Shown here one piece after another: positions 26,174-35,055 of a stretch of DNA of 64,000 nucleotides. Below the pieces are notes generated by a model. That model did no database searches. It was given only the letters and a program-made list of their open reading frames with translations, and had not been told where the DNA came from. Made by a program: the position numbers and the translations under genes. Location of the stretch: assembly GCF_029603165.1 (NCBI RefSeq), contig NZ_JAQSVC010000004.1, positions 124,001 through 188,000 on the forward strand, in the 5' to 3' direction. The stretch comes from Galbibacter pacificus (lineage in GTDB: Bacteria; Bacteroidota; Bacteroidia; Flavobacteriales; Flavobacteriaceae). How positions within the stretch are numbered: the first letter of the stretch is position 1; every line of letters begins with the position of its first letter.

Positions 26174-27094
26174 TTATTTCAGCTTAAAAACAGTAGTGGC
26201 CAGCAAATTTTCTTTATAAAATATGTTCACTCTGTAATCGCCTTCCATATCGAGGTCTTTTACAATAATATAATCACAGATCCCCATGGGTTTGTTTTCA
26301 TAATCGATTACAATTTTTTTACTGTAAACCAACTTTTTGGCATTGAAGTTAATTGCCTTTTTAGTTCCCAGAATGTTGTGCCTGGGGTCTATAAACTGCA
26401 CGTAAAATTCCCTCTCGCCCGGTTGTAGCAAGGTTCCTGGAGCTATGTTGAAACATACCCTTAAACGGTCGGCTTTGGTATAGCGGTTGGTCTCTATCAC
26501 CTTGCCGTTGTTCCTTATTTTGTATGCCATCCCGACCAATGCAGATACTTTTAAAGCAGGATTTTTATCTATTTGCTTGGAAAGCTCAATGTTTTCGTTG
26601 ATTAACGAATCGTTGAACTGGGTAAGGTTTTCGTTGGCACTTTTCAAGGCATTGGAATAACGCTCCAGCTCGGTATACCTCAACCGGGTGCTGTCTATTT
26701 CTTTAGACAACAAGAAATTTTGTTTTTTAATAGAGTCTGTTACTTTGTGCAGGTATTTGTTCTCTTTCCGTATTTCTGCAAGCTCGCGCCTGTAATGCCC
26801 CAATATTTGGTAATCTACTTCAAGAAACTGTATGGAATCCATAAGACTGGCAATGCGTTTTCTGCTATAGTCGATCTCTTTTATATGAGATTCGTTTTCT
26901 TTGGCAAGCTCGTTAAGTTCGTTTTGTATGCTTTCCAGGTCTTCAACAATCATTCCTTTGGCATTTTCCAAAAAGGAAACCTTCTCCTCGCTTTCTACAT
27001 AGTTAAAATAAGAAAAGCCCGTGAGCGCGGCAATGCACAAAAGCAAAACCCCTAATATTATTTTTTGACCAAGTTGCCTTTTTTGAGCACTCAT
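26174..27094 (-). CDS. Membrane-anchored coiled-coil protein, unknown function
   Basis: A 306-residue protein with a short basic N-terminus, one membrane helix (IILGVLLLCIAALTGFSYF, about 11-29), a long Glu/Lys/Leu-rich coiled coil (about 30-175) and a beta-rich C-terminal domain (about 180-306: LRVCFNIAPGTLLQPGEREFYVQFIDPRHN). The topology suggests an envelope protein anchored in the inner membrane. I do not recognise a family with a known role. It lies upstream of glyS on the same strand but glyS has its own promoter. Confidence 0.8.
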   Translation of the reverse strand: MSAQKRQLGQKIILGVLLLCIAALTGFSYFNYVESEEKVSFLENAKGMIVEDLESIQNELNELAKENESHIKEIDYSRKRIASLMDSIQFLEVDYQILGHYRRELAEIRKENKYLHKVTDSIKKQNFLLSKEIDSTRLRYTELERYSNALKSANENLTQFNDSLINENIELSKQIDKNPALKVSALVGMAYKIRNNGKVIETNRYTKADRLRVCFNIAPGTLLQPGEREFYVQFIDPRHNILGTKKAINFNAKKLVYSKKIVIDYENKPMGICDYIIVKDLDMEGDYRVNIFYKENLLATTVFKLK

Positions 27095-27159
27095 TTAAAT
27101 TAGTTAGATTTGAATATAACTTAAAGTATCATAATTGATTAAGGCCGTAAAGATAATAA

Positions 27160-27831
27160 ATGATCTGCAAAATTTGTTTTTTCCCCTACTTGTTTGGGCT
27201 GTATTAATTTGATTACCCCAAATAAAAAAATTCTTTGTGTACATTGCCGACATCAATTACCACTTACCCAATTTATTAACGAAAACGACAACCCTACCGA
27301 AAAAATTTTGTTTGGAAGGGCAAAAATTATAAACGACACTTCATTTCTACGATATTACAAAAAAGGAATCGTTCAGCAGCTTGTTCATCAATTAAAATAT
27401 AAAAACCGGTAGGAAATCGTGTCGTTCTTCGGGAAATGGATGGGACAAGAGCTAAAAAGTTCGGCCAGGTTCAACAACATCGACATGGTAGTTCCGGTAC
27501 CGCTACACCCAAAAAAACATAGGCAAAGGGGCTACAACCAAGTAACCGAATTTGGCAGGGAAATTGCCAAACACATAAATGCACAATACTCGGAAACTAT
27601 TTTAGTAAACACAAAATATACTGGCACCCAAACCCGGAAAAACCGTATTTCCAGAAACGATTTTCAAGACAACAATTTTAAAACAAACCCATAAATAGCT
27701 ATACAGAACATGCATATCCTAAATTGACAGCCGATGTTATTCCATTAATGAATATGGAATGATGCATAAATACATCCCCTAAAGAACAACAATTAAAAAT
27801 AAGTATCAACACCATTGCAATTACAGCTTAA
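27160..27831 (+). pseudogene. comF: Broken comF-family gene (nonsense codon plus internal loss)
   Basis: ComF-type phosphoribosyltransferase-like proteins take part in DNA uptake. Translation from about 27194 gives INLITPNKKILCVHCRHQLP ... KKGIVQQLVHQLKYKNR, then TAG at 27410 where a glutamine codon is expected, and in the same frame EIVSFFGKWMGQELK ... VVPVPLHPKKHRQRGYNQ until 27694. The PRPP-binding segment (VDDVITTGAT in intact relatives) is missing, yet the usual C-terminal end reappears at 27781-27831 (KEQQLKISINTIAITA). The first CxxC of the zinc ribbon is also absent. It is therefore inactivated by at least one nonsense mutation and a deletion. Confidence 0.85.
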
Positions 27832-27881
27832 TTTCAACGTTACTAAAATTAATCGTTAATTTGCAGCTTTAATCAGGTTTC

Positions 27882-29489
27882 ATGAAAGCTAAGAATCTTT
27901 TAATTTTAAGTCTGTTTTTCGTTTTACTAACAAGCCTAGCCAGCTGTGCACGAAGAGGTACTCCAGAAGGCGGGCCAAAAGACATAACCCCTCCATCCAT
28001 AACTTCCTCGGTTCCCGATAACAATACCATAAATTTTAATGCCGAGAAAATCCGGATTAATTTTGATGAATACATCAAATTAAAAGACTTACAGAAACAA
28101 CTTATCGTTTCCCCTCCTTTGGAATACCAACCGTATATTTATCCGCAATCGGGCGCCAGCAAATACTTGGAAATTGAAATTGTTGATACCTTAAAGGAAA
28201 ATACCACCTATGTTTTTAATTTTGGTCAAAGTGTGGTAGATAATAACGAGGCCAATCCCTACTCTTTTTTTAAATATGTTTTTTCTACCGGGGATTATAT
28301 TGATTCCCTGGAACTGGAAGGCTTTGTTTTTGATGCCTTACAAAAAAAACCCGAAAACTTTATTTCGGTTATGTTGTATGAAGTAGATACCGCTTACACC
28401 GATTCTGTTATCTACCAAAAACCACCAACATATATTACTAACACCTTGGATAGCTCTACAAATTTTAGATTGACAAATTTAAAAGAAGGAACCTACAAAT
28501 TGGTAGCCATGAAAGATGAAGCCGGCAATTATAAATTCGACCCGAAAACGGATAAAATAGGGTATATCGACCATTTCATAAAAATTCCATCCGATTCCAT
28601 ATATGGTTTGAACCTCTTTAAGGAAATTCCCGCATACAAAGCAGGAAGGCCATCGCTTATTGCCAAAAACAAAATATTTTTTGGGTATGAAGGAGATCCT
28701 GAAGGAATGGAAATTAAATTGCTTACCGAAAAACCTGCCGATTACGATTATAGAATTTTCCCCGATATGGAAACCGATACGCTTAATTATTTCTTTACCC
28801 CGTTTGAAGCAGATTCTTTGGTTTTTGAAGTACGAAAACAAGAAGTTATAGATACTTTTACCGTACGCGTTAAAGAACTCTATCCAGATACCTTGGTTGT
28901 TGCCCAGCTTAATAAAAGCTTCGAACTGAACGATTCCCTAAAGCTCCATACAAGCACCCCGATGGAAAACCTTAATAATGAAAAGATTTCTGTCATGGAC
29001 AAAGATTCTACTGCTTTAGAATTTGACACAAATCTCGACCGAAAGAAAAATATTTTAAATATTCACTGGGAAACCCAGCCCGACCAAAAATATCGGGTTA
29101 CCATGCTTCCCGGTGCCATTACCGATTTTTATGGAGAAGAAAGCGATACACTTACATACGGTGTTTCTACCAAAAGCCTAGCCGACCTTGGAAGTATAAG
29201 GATAACGCTTAACAACGTAGAAAAATACCCGGTTATCCTGCAACTTACCGACAACAAGGGAGAAGTACTATACGAACAATTTATTAAAGAGTCCAAATAC
29301 GGGTATGAGTTTAGAAACATAAACCCGGCCACGTATTTAATCCGTGTTATTCATGATGATAATGGCAATGGCAAATGGGACACCGGTAATTATTTGAAAA
29401 AAATACAACCGGAACGCATTAGCTATTATCCAGACCCGGTTGAATTGAGGGCCAATTGGGAAATTGAACAAACCTTTAATTTACAGTAA
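27882..29489 (+). CDS. Ig-like (SbsA/Big_5) domain lipoprotein
   Basis: A 535-residue surface or periplasmic lipoprotein: signal and lipobox LLTSLASC (Cys about 22), the flavobacterial RRGTPEGGPKD leader, then an SbsA-like Ig domain with PPSITSSVPDNNTINFNAEKI (about 38-130). The remaining region is beta rich with repeated sandwich-like stretches, ending in YLKKIQPERISYYPDPVELRANWEIEQTFNL, similar to a carboxypeptidase-regulatory fold. The role is unknown. It converges on the amidohydrolase with a 14-base overlap. Confidence 0.85.
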   Translation: MKAKNLLILSLFFVLLTSLASCARRGTPEGGPKDITPPSITSSVPDNNTINFNAEKIRINFDEYIKLKDLQKQLIVSPPLEYQPYIYPQSGASKYLEIEIVDTLKENTTYVFNFGQSVVDNNEANPYSFFKYVFSTGDYIDSLELEGFVFDALQKKPENFISVMLYEVDTAYTDSVIYQKPPTYITNTLDSSTNFRLTNLKEGTYKLVAMKDEAGNYKFDPKTDKIGYIDHFIKIPSDSIYGLNLFKEIPAYKAGRPSLIAKNKIFFGYEGDPEGMEIKLLTEKPADYDYRIFPDMETDTLNYFFTPFEADSLVFEVRKQEVIDTFTVRVKELYPDTLVVAQLNKSFELNDSLKLHTSTPMENLNNEKISVMDKDSTALEFDTNLDRKKNILNIHWETQPDQKYRVTMLPGAITDFYGEESDTLTYGVSTKSLADLGSIRITLNNVEKYPVILQLTDNKGEVLYEQFIKESKYGYEFRNINPATYLIRVIHDDNGNGKWDTGNYLKKIQPERISYYPDPVELRANWEIEQTFNLQ

Positions 29490-30249
29490 AACTATCCCTA
29501 TCGGCAAGAAATTTTAATTTTTCACGGGTTTCAATAATTTCTGCTTTGTTTAATGTTGCATAAAGCGTGGCTTCGTCTTCGCTGTAAACCAATGTTTTTC
29601 CCAACGGGTCGTAAATTGCCGAGTGCCCCGAATATTCATAGCCATTTCCGTCTTTGCCTATTCGGTTTACACCTATGCAATAACTCATGTTTTCAATGGC
29701 CCGTGCCTGTAGTAAAATATCCCAGGTGTTAATTCTTTTTTTGGGCCAATTGGCCACATATAATAAAACATCGTAGTTTTCTGTATTTCGGGCCCACACC
29801 GGAAAACGTAAATCATAGCATACTAATGGGCAAATTTTCCAGCCTTTATATTCAATAATTATTTTTTGTGTTCCTGCCGCATATACTTTATGTTCTCCAG
29901 CCAAAGTAAAGGTATGTCTTTTATCATAGGTTATTACCGATGCATCTGGCTTTACAAAAACAAGCCGGTTATAAAATTTTCCTTTCTCTTTTATCACTAA
30001 ACTTCCGGTAATGGCCGTGTTTTTTTTTATTGCCAGTTTTTTCATCCTGGCCAATGTTTTTCCATCCATGGTTTCGAATACCTTTTGGGCGTTCATTGTA
30101 AATCCCGAATTAAACATTTCGGGCAAGACCACCACATCGGTCCCGGCATTTACTTCCATAATTTTTTCTTCAAGAAGCAACCTGTTTTCTTGTGGGTTTT
30201 CCCATGCCAACGAAGCTTGTATCAAAGCTATTTTTAATGCTGATGCCAT
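29476..30249 (-). CDS. Nitrilase-superfamily amidohydrolase (omega-amidase type)
   Basis: A 257-residue carbon-nitrogen hydrolase of the Nit2/YafV kind, which deaminates 2-oxoglutaramate-type omega-amides. The catalytic triad is visible as Glu in VVLPEMFNSGF (about residue 43), Lys in YDKRHTF (about 110) and Cys in CPLVCYDLRFP (about 144). It is cytoplasmic. The ATG lies four bases after a near-consensus -7 element (TACCTTTA, 30254-30261), again a leaderless arrangement. Confidence 0.92.
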   Translation of the reverse strand: MASALKIALIQASLAWENPQENRLLLEEKIMEVNAGTDVVVLPEMFNSGFTMNAQKVFETMDGKTLARMKKLAIKKNTAITGSLVIKEKGKFYNRLVFVKPDASVITYDKRHTFTLAGEHKVYAAGTQKIIIEYKGWKICPLVCYDLRFPVWARNTENYDVLLYVANWPKKRINTWDILLQARAIENMSYCIGVNRIGKDGNGYEYSGHSAIYDPLGKTLVYSEDEATLYATLNKAEIIETREKLKFLADRDSFTVN

Positions 30250-30253
30250 ATTC

Positions 30254-30261
30254 TAAAGGTA
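30254..30261 (-). promoter_or_regulatory. Near-consensus -7 element of the amidohydrolase gene
   Basis: The minus strand reads TACCTTTA, GAAT, ATG. It differs from TAnnTTTG only in the last base and has the same four-base spacing to the ATG as three other genes here. Confidence 0.5.
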
Positions 30262-30314
30262 AGGGAAATTATAAAAATTACAAGTTTGCTTTATGGGTTT
30301 AACTCATAAATGGC

Positions 30315-30945
30315 CTAACGTTTTCCCGGACTAAAATCTTGAGGCCCTATTTGTGGTCTGTTTATGGGTCCGGAAGCCCCTGTATCGTTAAAGATTTCCC
30401 ATTCAGAAAAAATATATGTTGCATTGTTTTTACAACTTCAGACCTGCGCACAGCACGCCTGTTTTCACCGGGTACACCAAAAACATCTACAACCTTACCA
30501 TTTCCGTCAACCAATTCGATATTATCATGGTCGTTTGAGTCAGCTGCACCTCCCGTGCCCCCTTCAAGATCTGGAGCAAATCCATACATGTTGGTAAAAT
30601 TCTCGGCAATTACCGAAATTATAAAAATACCATTGGGAGCAATGCTAAGCCCAAAAAGGTCCACCAGGCTCCTTTCTCTATATTCCATATTGGCATTTGT
30701 GTATCGGCGTAATTTCCAGTTATTCAACAATACTTCTTTTTCACTTAAATTGTATTATTCTATAAACCTCACATTTGCCTCAGAAGTATTATTATCGGGG
30801 TCGGCTATTTCAGAAATAAAAACATGTTCGCTCGTATATTTTAAAGAGCAATCTTCGTAAGGCCTATTAAAATCGAAATCGTTTACATTCCTTCTAAAAG
30901 ACATTTGGCGTTGGTATTCCTGTTAATTTTTCTTTTTCATAGGAC
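30315..30945 (-). pseudogene. Decayed lamin-tail-domain (LTD) protein gene
   Basis: Three frames of the minus strand together rebuild a lamin-tail domain: HVFISEIADPDNNTSEANVRFIE, then TAA where Leu is expected, then YNLSEKEVLLNNWKLRRYTN and SNDHDNIELVDGNGKVVDVFGVPGE. A frameshift near 30365 leads into DTGASGPINRPQIGPQDFSPGK, a plausible true C-terminus with stop at 30315. Another frameshift lies near 30900 (SYEKEKLTGIPTPN / RRNVNDFDFNRPYED). LTD proteins of Bacteroidota are usually secreted. Related text may extend to about 31040. Confidence 0.8.
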
Positions 30946-31059
30946 ATGCTTTCTTCCTGGAACCGGGCATTAATGGACCATTATCTTCTTCGCATTATTC
31001 TCAAGATCAATAATACACTGGGATCCCCCAAATGGACATGGGGTAGATGTGGTCATATC

Positions 31060-31661
31060 ACATATAAGAAGCAGCTTTATTTCCAGCCATGTTCAATACG
31101 GGAAATTATTGATTTACGACGAAGATGGGTTTGACGACTAAACAAGGGAACAATTGGTTGCAAACAGCTATAATGACAGTGAACGCTTTTGTTTTATTGT
31201 TGACTATTGACCCCATCCATAAGTAGGGGCAAAACCCGGAACAAACCGCTTAGGAAAGCCGCAGCAAGGTTATAAATAAGAAAATAATGATCTGTTATAA
31301 AAAGGCATCCCGATATAAAAATTATTAGGTATGAGCGATTTCAATGACAACCCCACCGATAATTTCTTTAAAAAATACTCCGTACCAAAGGAGAAAGAGA
31401 AAATCTGGACATGGTAAATTTATACAATCCTATGGAAAAACCCTTTAAAATGGGATTTGGTAGCTTGACCTATCGAAATCGATGGAGTTTGTTCGACCAG
31501 TTTTACATGACAAGTAACCTTGTAAGAAACAACAAAAAATACCGGTTTTGGAAAACCGGTATTTATAATGATGAATACTTAAAAACCTAAACCGGAAAAA
31601 TACAAAGGGGTATGCAGACCATTTTCCGTTATATCTGTACTTGGTCAAGGAAGTTTATTAA
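31060..31661 (+). pseudogene. Decayed endonuclease/exonuclease/phosphatase (EEP) family gene
   Basis: Several frames of the + strand rebuild the C-terminal two thirds of an EEP-family protein: KLLIYDEDGFDD-stop-TREQLV, ERFCFIVDY-stop-P (in place of the VNHWPS motif, Trp to TGA), RKAAARL / NKKIM, then MSDFNDNPTDN (the MGDFNDxP motif), LYNPMEK, GSLTYRNRWSLFDQ, DEYLK and GYADHFPLYLYLVKEVY with stop at 31661. At least three nonsense changes and several frameshifts are visible, and the N-terminal metal-binding part is missing. It cannot be functional. Confidence 0.85.
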
Positions 31662-31687
31662 TTCTCAACTCCTATGCATGTCTGTAT

Positions 31688-32122
31688 TTAATCAAACCAA
31701 AGCATATAAGGAATCCTTAGAAGGATAAGAAAAAGCCCAATTCCGTAGAAAAGTGCTATTTTACCGAATTTTCTTTTGGAAGTAGTTTCTTTTTTGTGCT
31801 TGCTCCAGCCAATGGTAATCAAAGCAATGGCAATAATATTGATAAAAGGGTGCTCGACCAGGACCAGCCTAAGGATACTATCGCTCATAACACCTCCGGT
31901 TTGCCATGAAGAAAAGCGCGGAGTTGTAAAATAAAGTATTAGCCCCAGAACCAGTTGTATATGGGTAAAAATAAGTGCAAACAAGCTAATTCGGAAGTCT
32001 TTTGCCAAACTAAAATCTTTATTTTTAAAATAACCGATCATGGCATTGAGCACAGCTATTACCAATACCAATAGTGTAAGGTAGGCCCAATAAGAATGTA
32101 AAACGTTAACTGTAGAGTACAT
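31688..32122 (-). CDS. Conserved four-helix membrane protein, unknown
   Basis: A 144-residue protein with four membrane helices (about 8-30, 46-67, 90-108, 121-141) containing several histidines next to or inside helices (VLHSYW, FTHIQLVLG, VEHPFIN), a pattern seen in haem- or metal-binding membrane proteins but not proof. It is common in flavobacteria and sometimes mislabelled as a ribosomal protein; nothing here supports that. A consensus -7 element lies at 32148-32155. Confidence 0.8.
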   Translation of the reverse strand: MYSTVNVLHSYWAYLTLLVLVIAVLNAMIGYFKNKDFSLAKDFRISLFALIFTHIQLVLGLILYFTTPRFSSWQTGGVMSDSILRLVLVEHPFINIIAIALITIGWSKHKKETTSKRKFGKIALFYGIGLFLILLRIPYMLWFD

Positions 32123-32147
32123 GTAAATTATTGTTTTGTTAGTTTAC

Positions 32148-32155
32148 CAAAAGTA
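32148..32155 (-). promoter_or_regulatory. -7 promoter element of the four-helix membrane protein
   Basis: The minus strand reads TACTTTTG, matching TAnnTTTG, 25 bases before the ATG at 32122. Confidence 0.6.
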
Positions 32156-32191
32156 AGGAAATAGTTGCACTTATACTTTTAAATGGCACAT

Positions 32192-32228
32192 AAAAAACCC
32201 CGACACTGCTATTGCATGACGGGGTTTA
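32192..32228 (-). terminator. Terminator of the large TonB receptor gene
   Basis: AAACCCCG (32195-32202) pairs with CGGGGTTT (32220-32227); the minus strand continues into T6. It lies 20 bases past the receptor stop. Confidence 0.85.
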
Positions 32229-32247
32229 TATTTATTGTTTATAGGGT

Positions 32248-34890
32248 TTAGAAGTTGTATCTAACCGCTAAGTTCCATGTTAACCCATTTCCGTAAAAAT
32301 ATCCATAATTATCTTTTTGACTAATGTATTCTTTATCAAAAAGATTATAAATATTACCACGGATACTCATGTTATTGTTTCCAAAATTTAATTTGTATGT
32401 AGCTCCTAAATCAAACAAAGAATAGTTGTCTAATTTTTCAGGCTGGTATGTTTCACCAATTATGGAACTTGCAGCAACATCTTCTACATCCACAAAACCA
32501 TAAAGGTTTGCATAATAATTCCAATCTGCATAGACTGTTAGTTTATCCATAATAACATCATATGATGAGCCAAGTCCAAAAGTAGTTTGTGGAGCTTGAC
32601 CAACTTTTGTTCCGGTTAAATCAACATCAAAACTATCTACAAAAGAATTATCGTCGCTATTAATGATATTTACTGGAGAGGATCCGTCGTATTTCCAATC
32701 TCCAATGGTAAAGTAACCCCTTAACATGAAACCTAAAGTAGGACGCCATTTACCATCTAATTCAATTCCTTTATGTAATTGACCTATGTTAGTAAATCTA
32801 AATAAAGCATTTTCAACATCTTCATAATTCCCTGTAAACGATTGATATCTATTATCCCATCTAGTAATATATCCGTTTAAGCTACCAACAAAATCTCCAA
32901 GTTGCACTCTATATCCCGCCTCAAAACCTAAAATCTCTTCATTATCAACTTTAGGGTCTGCCAATAAGGTGTTATCATCATAAGATGGGAAAATATTGTC
33001 TAAGAAAGGTTGTCTAGAGTAATTACCAGAGTTAAAATAAACTGTGTGCCCCTCGATAAAAGTCCATGAAGCACCTCCTTTAATATTATAACCTGTTCGT
33101 TTAACTGTTTCCGATTCTTTAGGATTATCAAAATCAAAATTTCCTCTATCTTCTCTTTTATATGATTGATTAGAAAGAGCACCTTGAATATATGCGCTAA
33201 AAACATCATTAGCATATTCGGCTTGACCAAAAGCTCCTTGATAATTAATATTCTCAGAATAATCATAGTCGATTCTTTGATCAGTATCTGCATAATTAAA
33301 TAGAGCGGCCCATGGATCAGGATTGTATGTCTCTGTCACGACATAGTCATCAGGACGTCCACCAATTGGTTCAATTCTTCCATTCAACCCTAAAAGGTCT
33401 GTTAGTTGACGGAAGTGATCTCCTTTATAAAAACGGAAATCTGCACCAATATTGAAAGTAAAGTTTTTAAGTGTATCGTATTCATAATTAATAACAGATC
33501 CATACCAAGCATGATTATTCACCGATGCTCTTAAAACTGTTCCATTATATCCATCACTTAATCCATTTGGAATCCCCGCATTATATGTACGAATAATATA
33601 GTCCCAATCAATTTGTCCATTATTATACAAATAGGCTCCATCGGTTCTATCATCTCCATTATCTACATAAGAAACCCCGTTTCCATAATCGCCCGTTCCG
33701 CCGCCACGACCAAATGAAGCGTAAACCACTGTTGATAAGTTTGATTTTTCAGAAATATCCCAATCCCAGTTTAAATTAATTACTGGTTTATGATAATAGT
33801 TTCTCCTTAAAGAGAGGTATTCATAATCTCCTGAGTTATTTCTGTAGAAACCATAATTATTATTATACTTTATACCGTATTGATCGTATAGCTCTTGATC
33901 TTTAGAAAAATTTTGATCATGCCATTGTGGGGCTCCTGTTATTAAGAAATTAAAATTATGGTCGCCAGCTTTTTTTCCTACAGAAAAGAAATAGTTTTGT
34001 CCCTCTCCTTTTGTTCCATATGCATACTTACTATGCGCCTTCCAATAATCTAATAAAAAGGAGAATCCCCATCCATTATCACTCATTCCAGTATTATATG
34101 CAGCAGTTGTCTTAAAGTAACTATCATTACCAACTATAAATCTAGCAAAACCACCTTCTTTCATGTCAGTAGTTTTTGTTACAATATTAACTGTACCACC
34201 AACTGAAGAAATTGCCAATTTAGAAGACCCCAACCCTCTTTGGATTTGAATACCATTAGCAATATCAGACATTCCAGACCAGTTAGACCAATACATATTT
34301 CCGTCTTCCATTCCATTAATTGGCTGTCCATTCAATAAGAAAGCGGTATTTGTTTGATCAAAGCCTCTAACAAACATTTGAGAATCACCAAAACCACCCG
34401 ATTGATTTGATACATATACAGATGGTGTGTTTTTTAAAATTTCGGGAAATTCCACATTTCCTACCGCCTTTGTTTGAATTTCTTGAACACTAACCGTAGA
34501 AACAGCTATTGGAGTCTGTCTATCATTGGCCAAATCAATCACTCCTGAACCTACTACAACAACCCCTTCCAATTCTTCAGCATCAGGCTGTAAGGATATC
34601 TCTCCTATATTAGCCGATCCGTTGGTCAAGGTATAACTAACGCTTTGTGCTATAAACCCGATGTATGAAACCGTTACAGTTCCTGAGTTTTGAGACACAT
34701 TTAAAGTAAAGTTACCATCAAAATCGGTTGAAGTCCCTGTTGAAGAGCCTTTAACCATTACGTTTGCCCCGGGCAATGGCTCCCCTAGGCTGCCATCTAC
34801 TACAGTTCCCGTGATTGTTCCTTGCGAGAAGGCCGTAGTAGTAATTAATGCAATTACTGCTGTTAAAATCCAATTGTAAATTGTCTTCAT
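32248..34890 (-). CDS. TonB-dependent receptor with CarboxypepD_reg domain
   Basis: An 880-residue outer-membrane receptor. Signal peptide to about residue 22 (TTTAFSQG), a carboxypeptidase-D regulatory domain (GTITGTVVDGSLGEPLPGAN ... STDFDGNFTL, about 23-110), a plug (VGNVEFPEILKNTPSVYVSN ... IQIQRGLGSSKLAISSVGGTVNIVT), and a large barrel ending LTWNLAVRYNF. There is no SusD gene beside it, so a polysaccharide role is not indicated. The codons are noticeably more AT-rich than in neighbouring genes, which may reflect high expression or separate ancestry. The ligand is unknown. Confidence 0.93.
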   Translation of the reverse strand: MKTIYNWILTAVIALITTTAFSQGTITGTVVDGSLGEPLPGANVMVKGSSTGTSTDFDGNFTLNVSQNSGTVTVSYIGFIAQSVSYTLTNGSANIGEISLQPDAEELEGVVVVGSGVIDLANDRQTPIAVSTVSVQEIQTKAVGNVEFPEILKNTPSVYVSNQSGGFGDSQMFVRGFDQTNTAFLLNGQPINGMEDGNMYWSNWSGMSDIANGIQIQRGLGSSKLAISSVGGTVNIVTKTTDMKEGGFARFIVGNDSYFKTTAAYNTGMSDNGWGFSFLLDYWKAHSKYAYGTKGEGQNYFFSVGKKAGDHNFNFLITGAPQWHDQNFSKDQELYDQYGIKYNNNYGFYRNNSGDYEYLSLRRNYYHKPVINLNWDWDISEKSNLSTVVYASFGRGGGTGDYGNGVSYVDNGDDRTDGAYLYNNGQIDWDYIIRTYNAGIPNGLSDGYNGTVLRASVNNHAWYGSVINYEYDTLKNFTFNIGADFRFYKGDHFRQLTDLLGLNGRIEPIGGRPDDYVVTETYNPDPWAALFNYADTDQRIDYDYSENINYQGAFGQAEYANDVFSAYIQGALSNQSYKREDRGNFDFDNPKESETVKRTGYNIKGGASWTFIEGHTVYFNSGNYSRQPFLDNIFPSYDDNTLLADPKVDNEEILGFEAGYRVQLGDFVGSLNGYITRWDNRYQSFTGNYEDVENALFRFTNIGQLHKGIELDGKWRPTLGFMLRGYFTIGDWKYDGSSPVNIINSDDNSFVDSFDVDLTGTKVGQAPQTTFGLGSSYDVIMDKLTVYADWNYYANLYGFVDVEDVAASSIIGETYQPEKLDNYSLFDLGATYKLNFGNNNMSIRGNIYNLFDKEYISQKDNYGYFYGNGLTWNLAVRYNF

Positions 34891-34916
34891 TTGTTGTTTG
34901 ATTTAATTTAACGTTG

Positions 34917-34924
34917 CAAAAATC
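34917..34924 (-). promoter_or_regulatory. Candidate -7 element of the large TonB receptor gene
   Basis: The minus strand reads GATTTTTG, one mismatch to TAnnTTTG, 27 bases before the ATG. The rest of the 165-base gap to pgi holds nothing recognisable. Confidence 0.4.
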
Positions 34925-35055
34925 TTATATAAAATAGATTCCCACATTAAGCCAATGTTAAATAATTTAACATATAAGCAAAAGTAAACAAAAAACGTAA
35001 CAATATAATCTGATGGGGATTACAATGTTACGTTTTCGGATTTTAACAAAATATG

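Noticed and set aside
30339-30860. 173-codon + strand frame in the decayed region
   Set aside because: The minus strand carries recognisable lamin-tail protein text here; the + frame has no similarity I can name.
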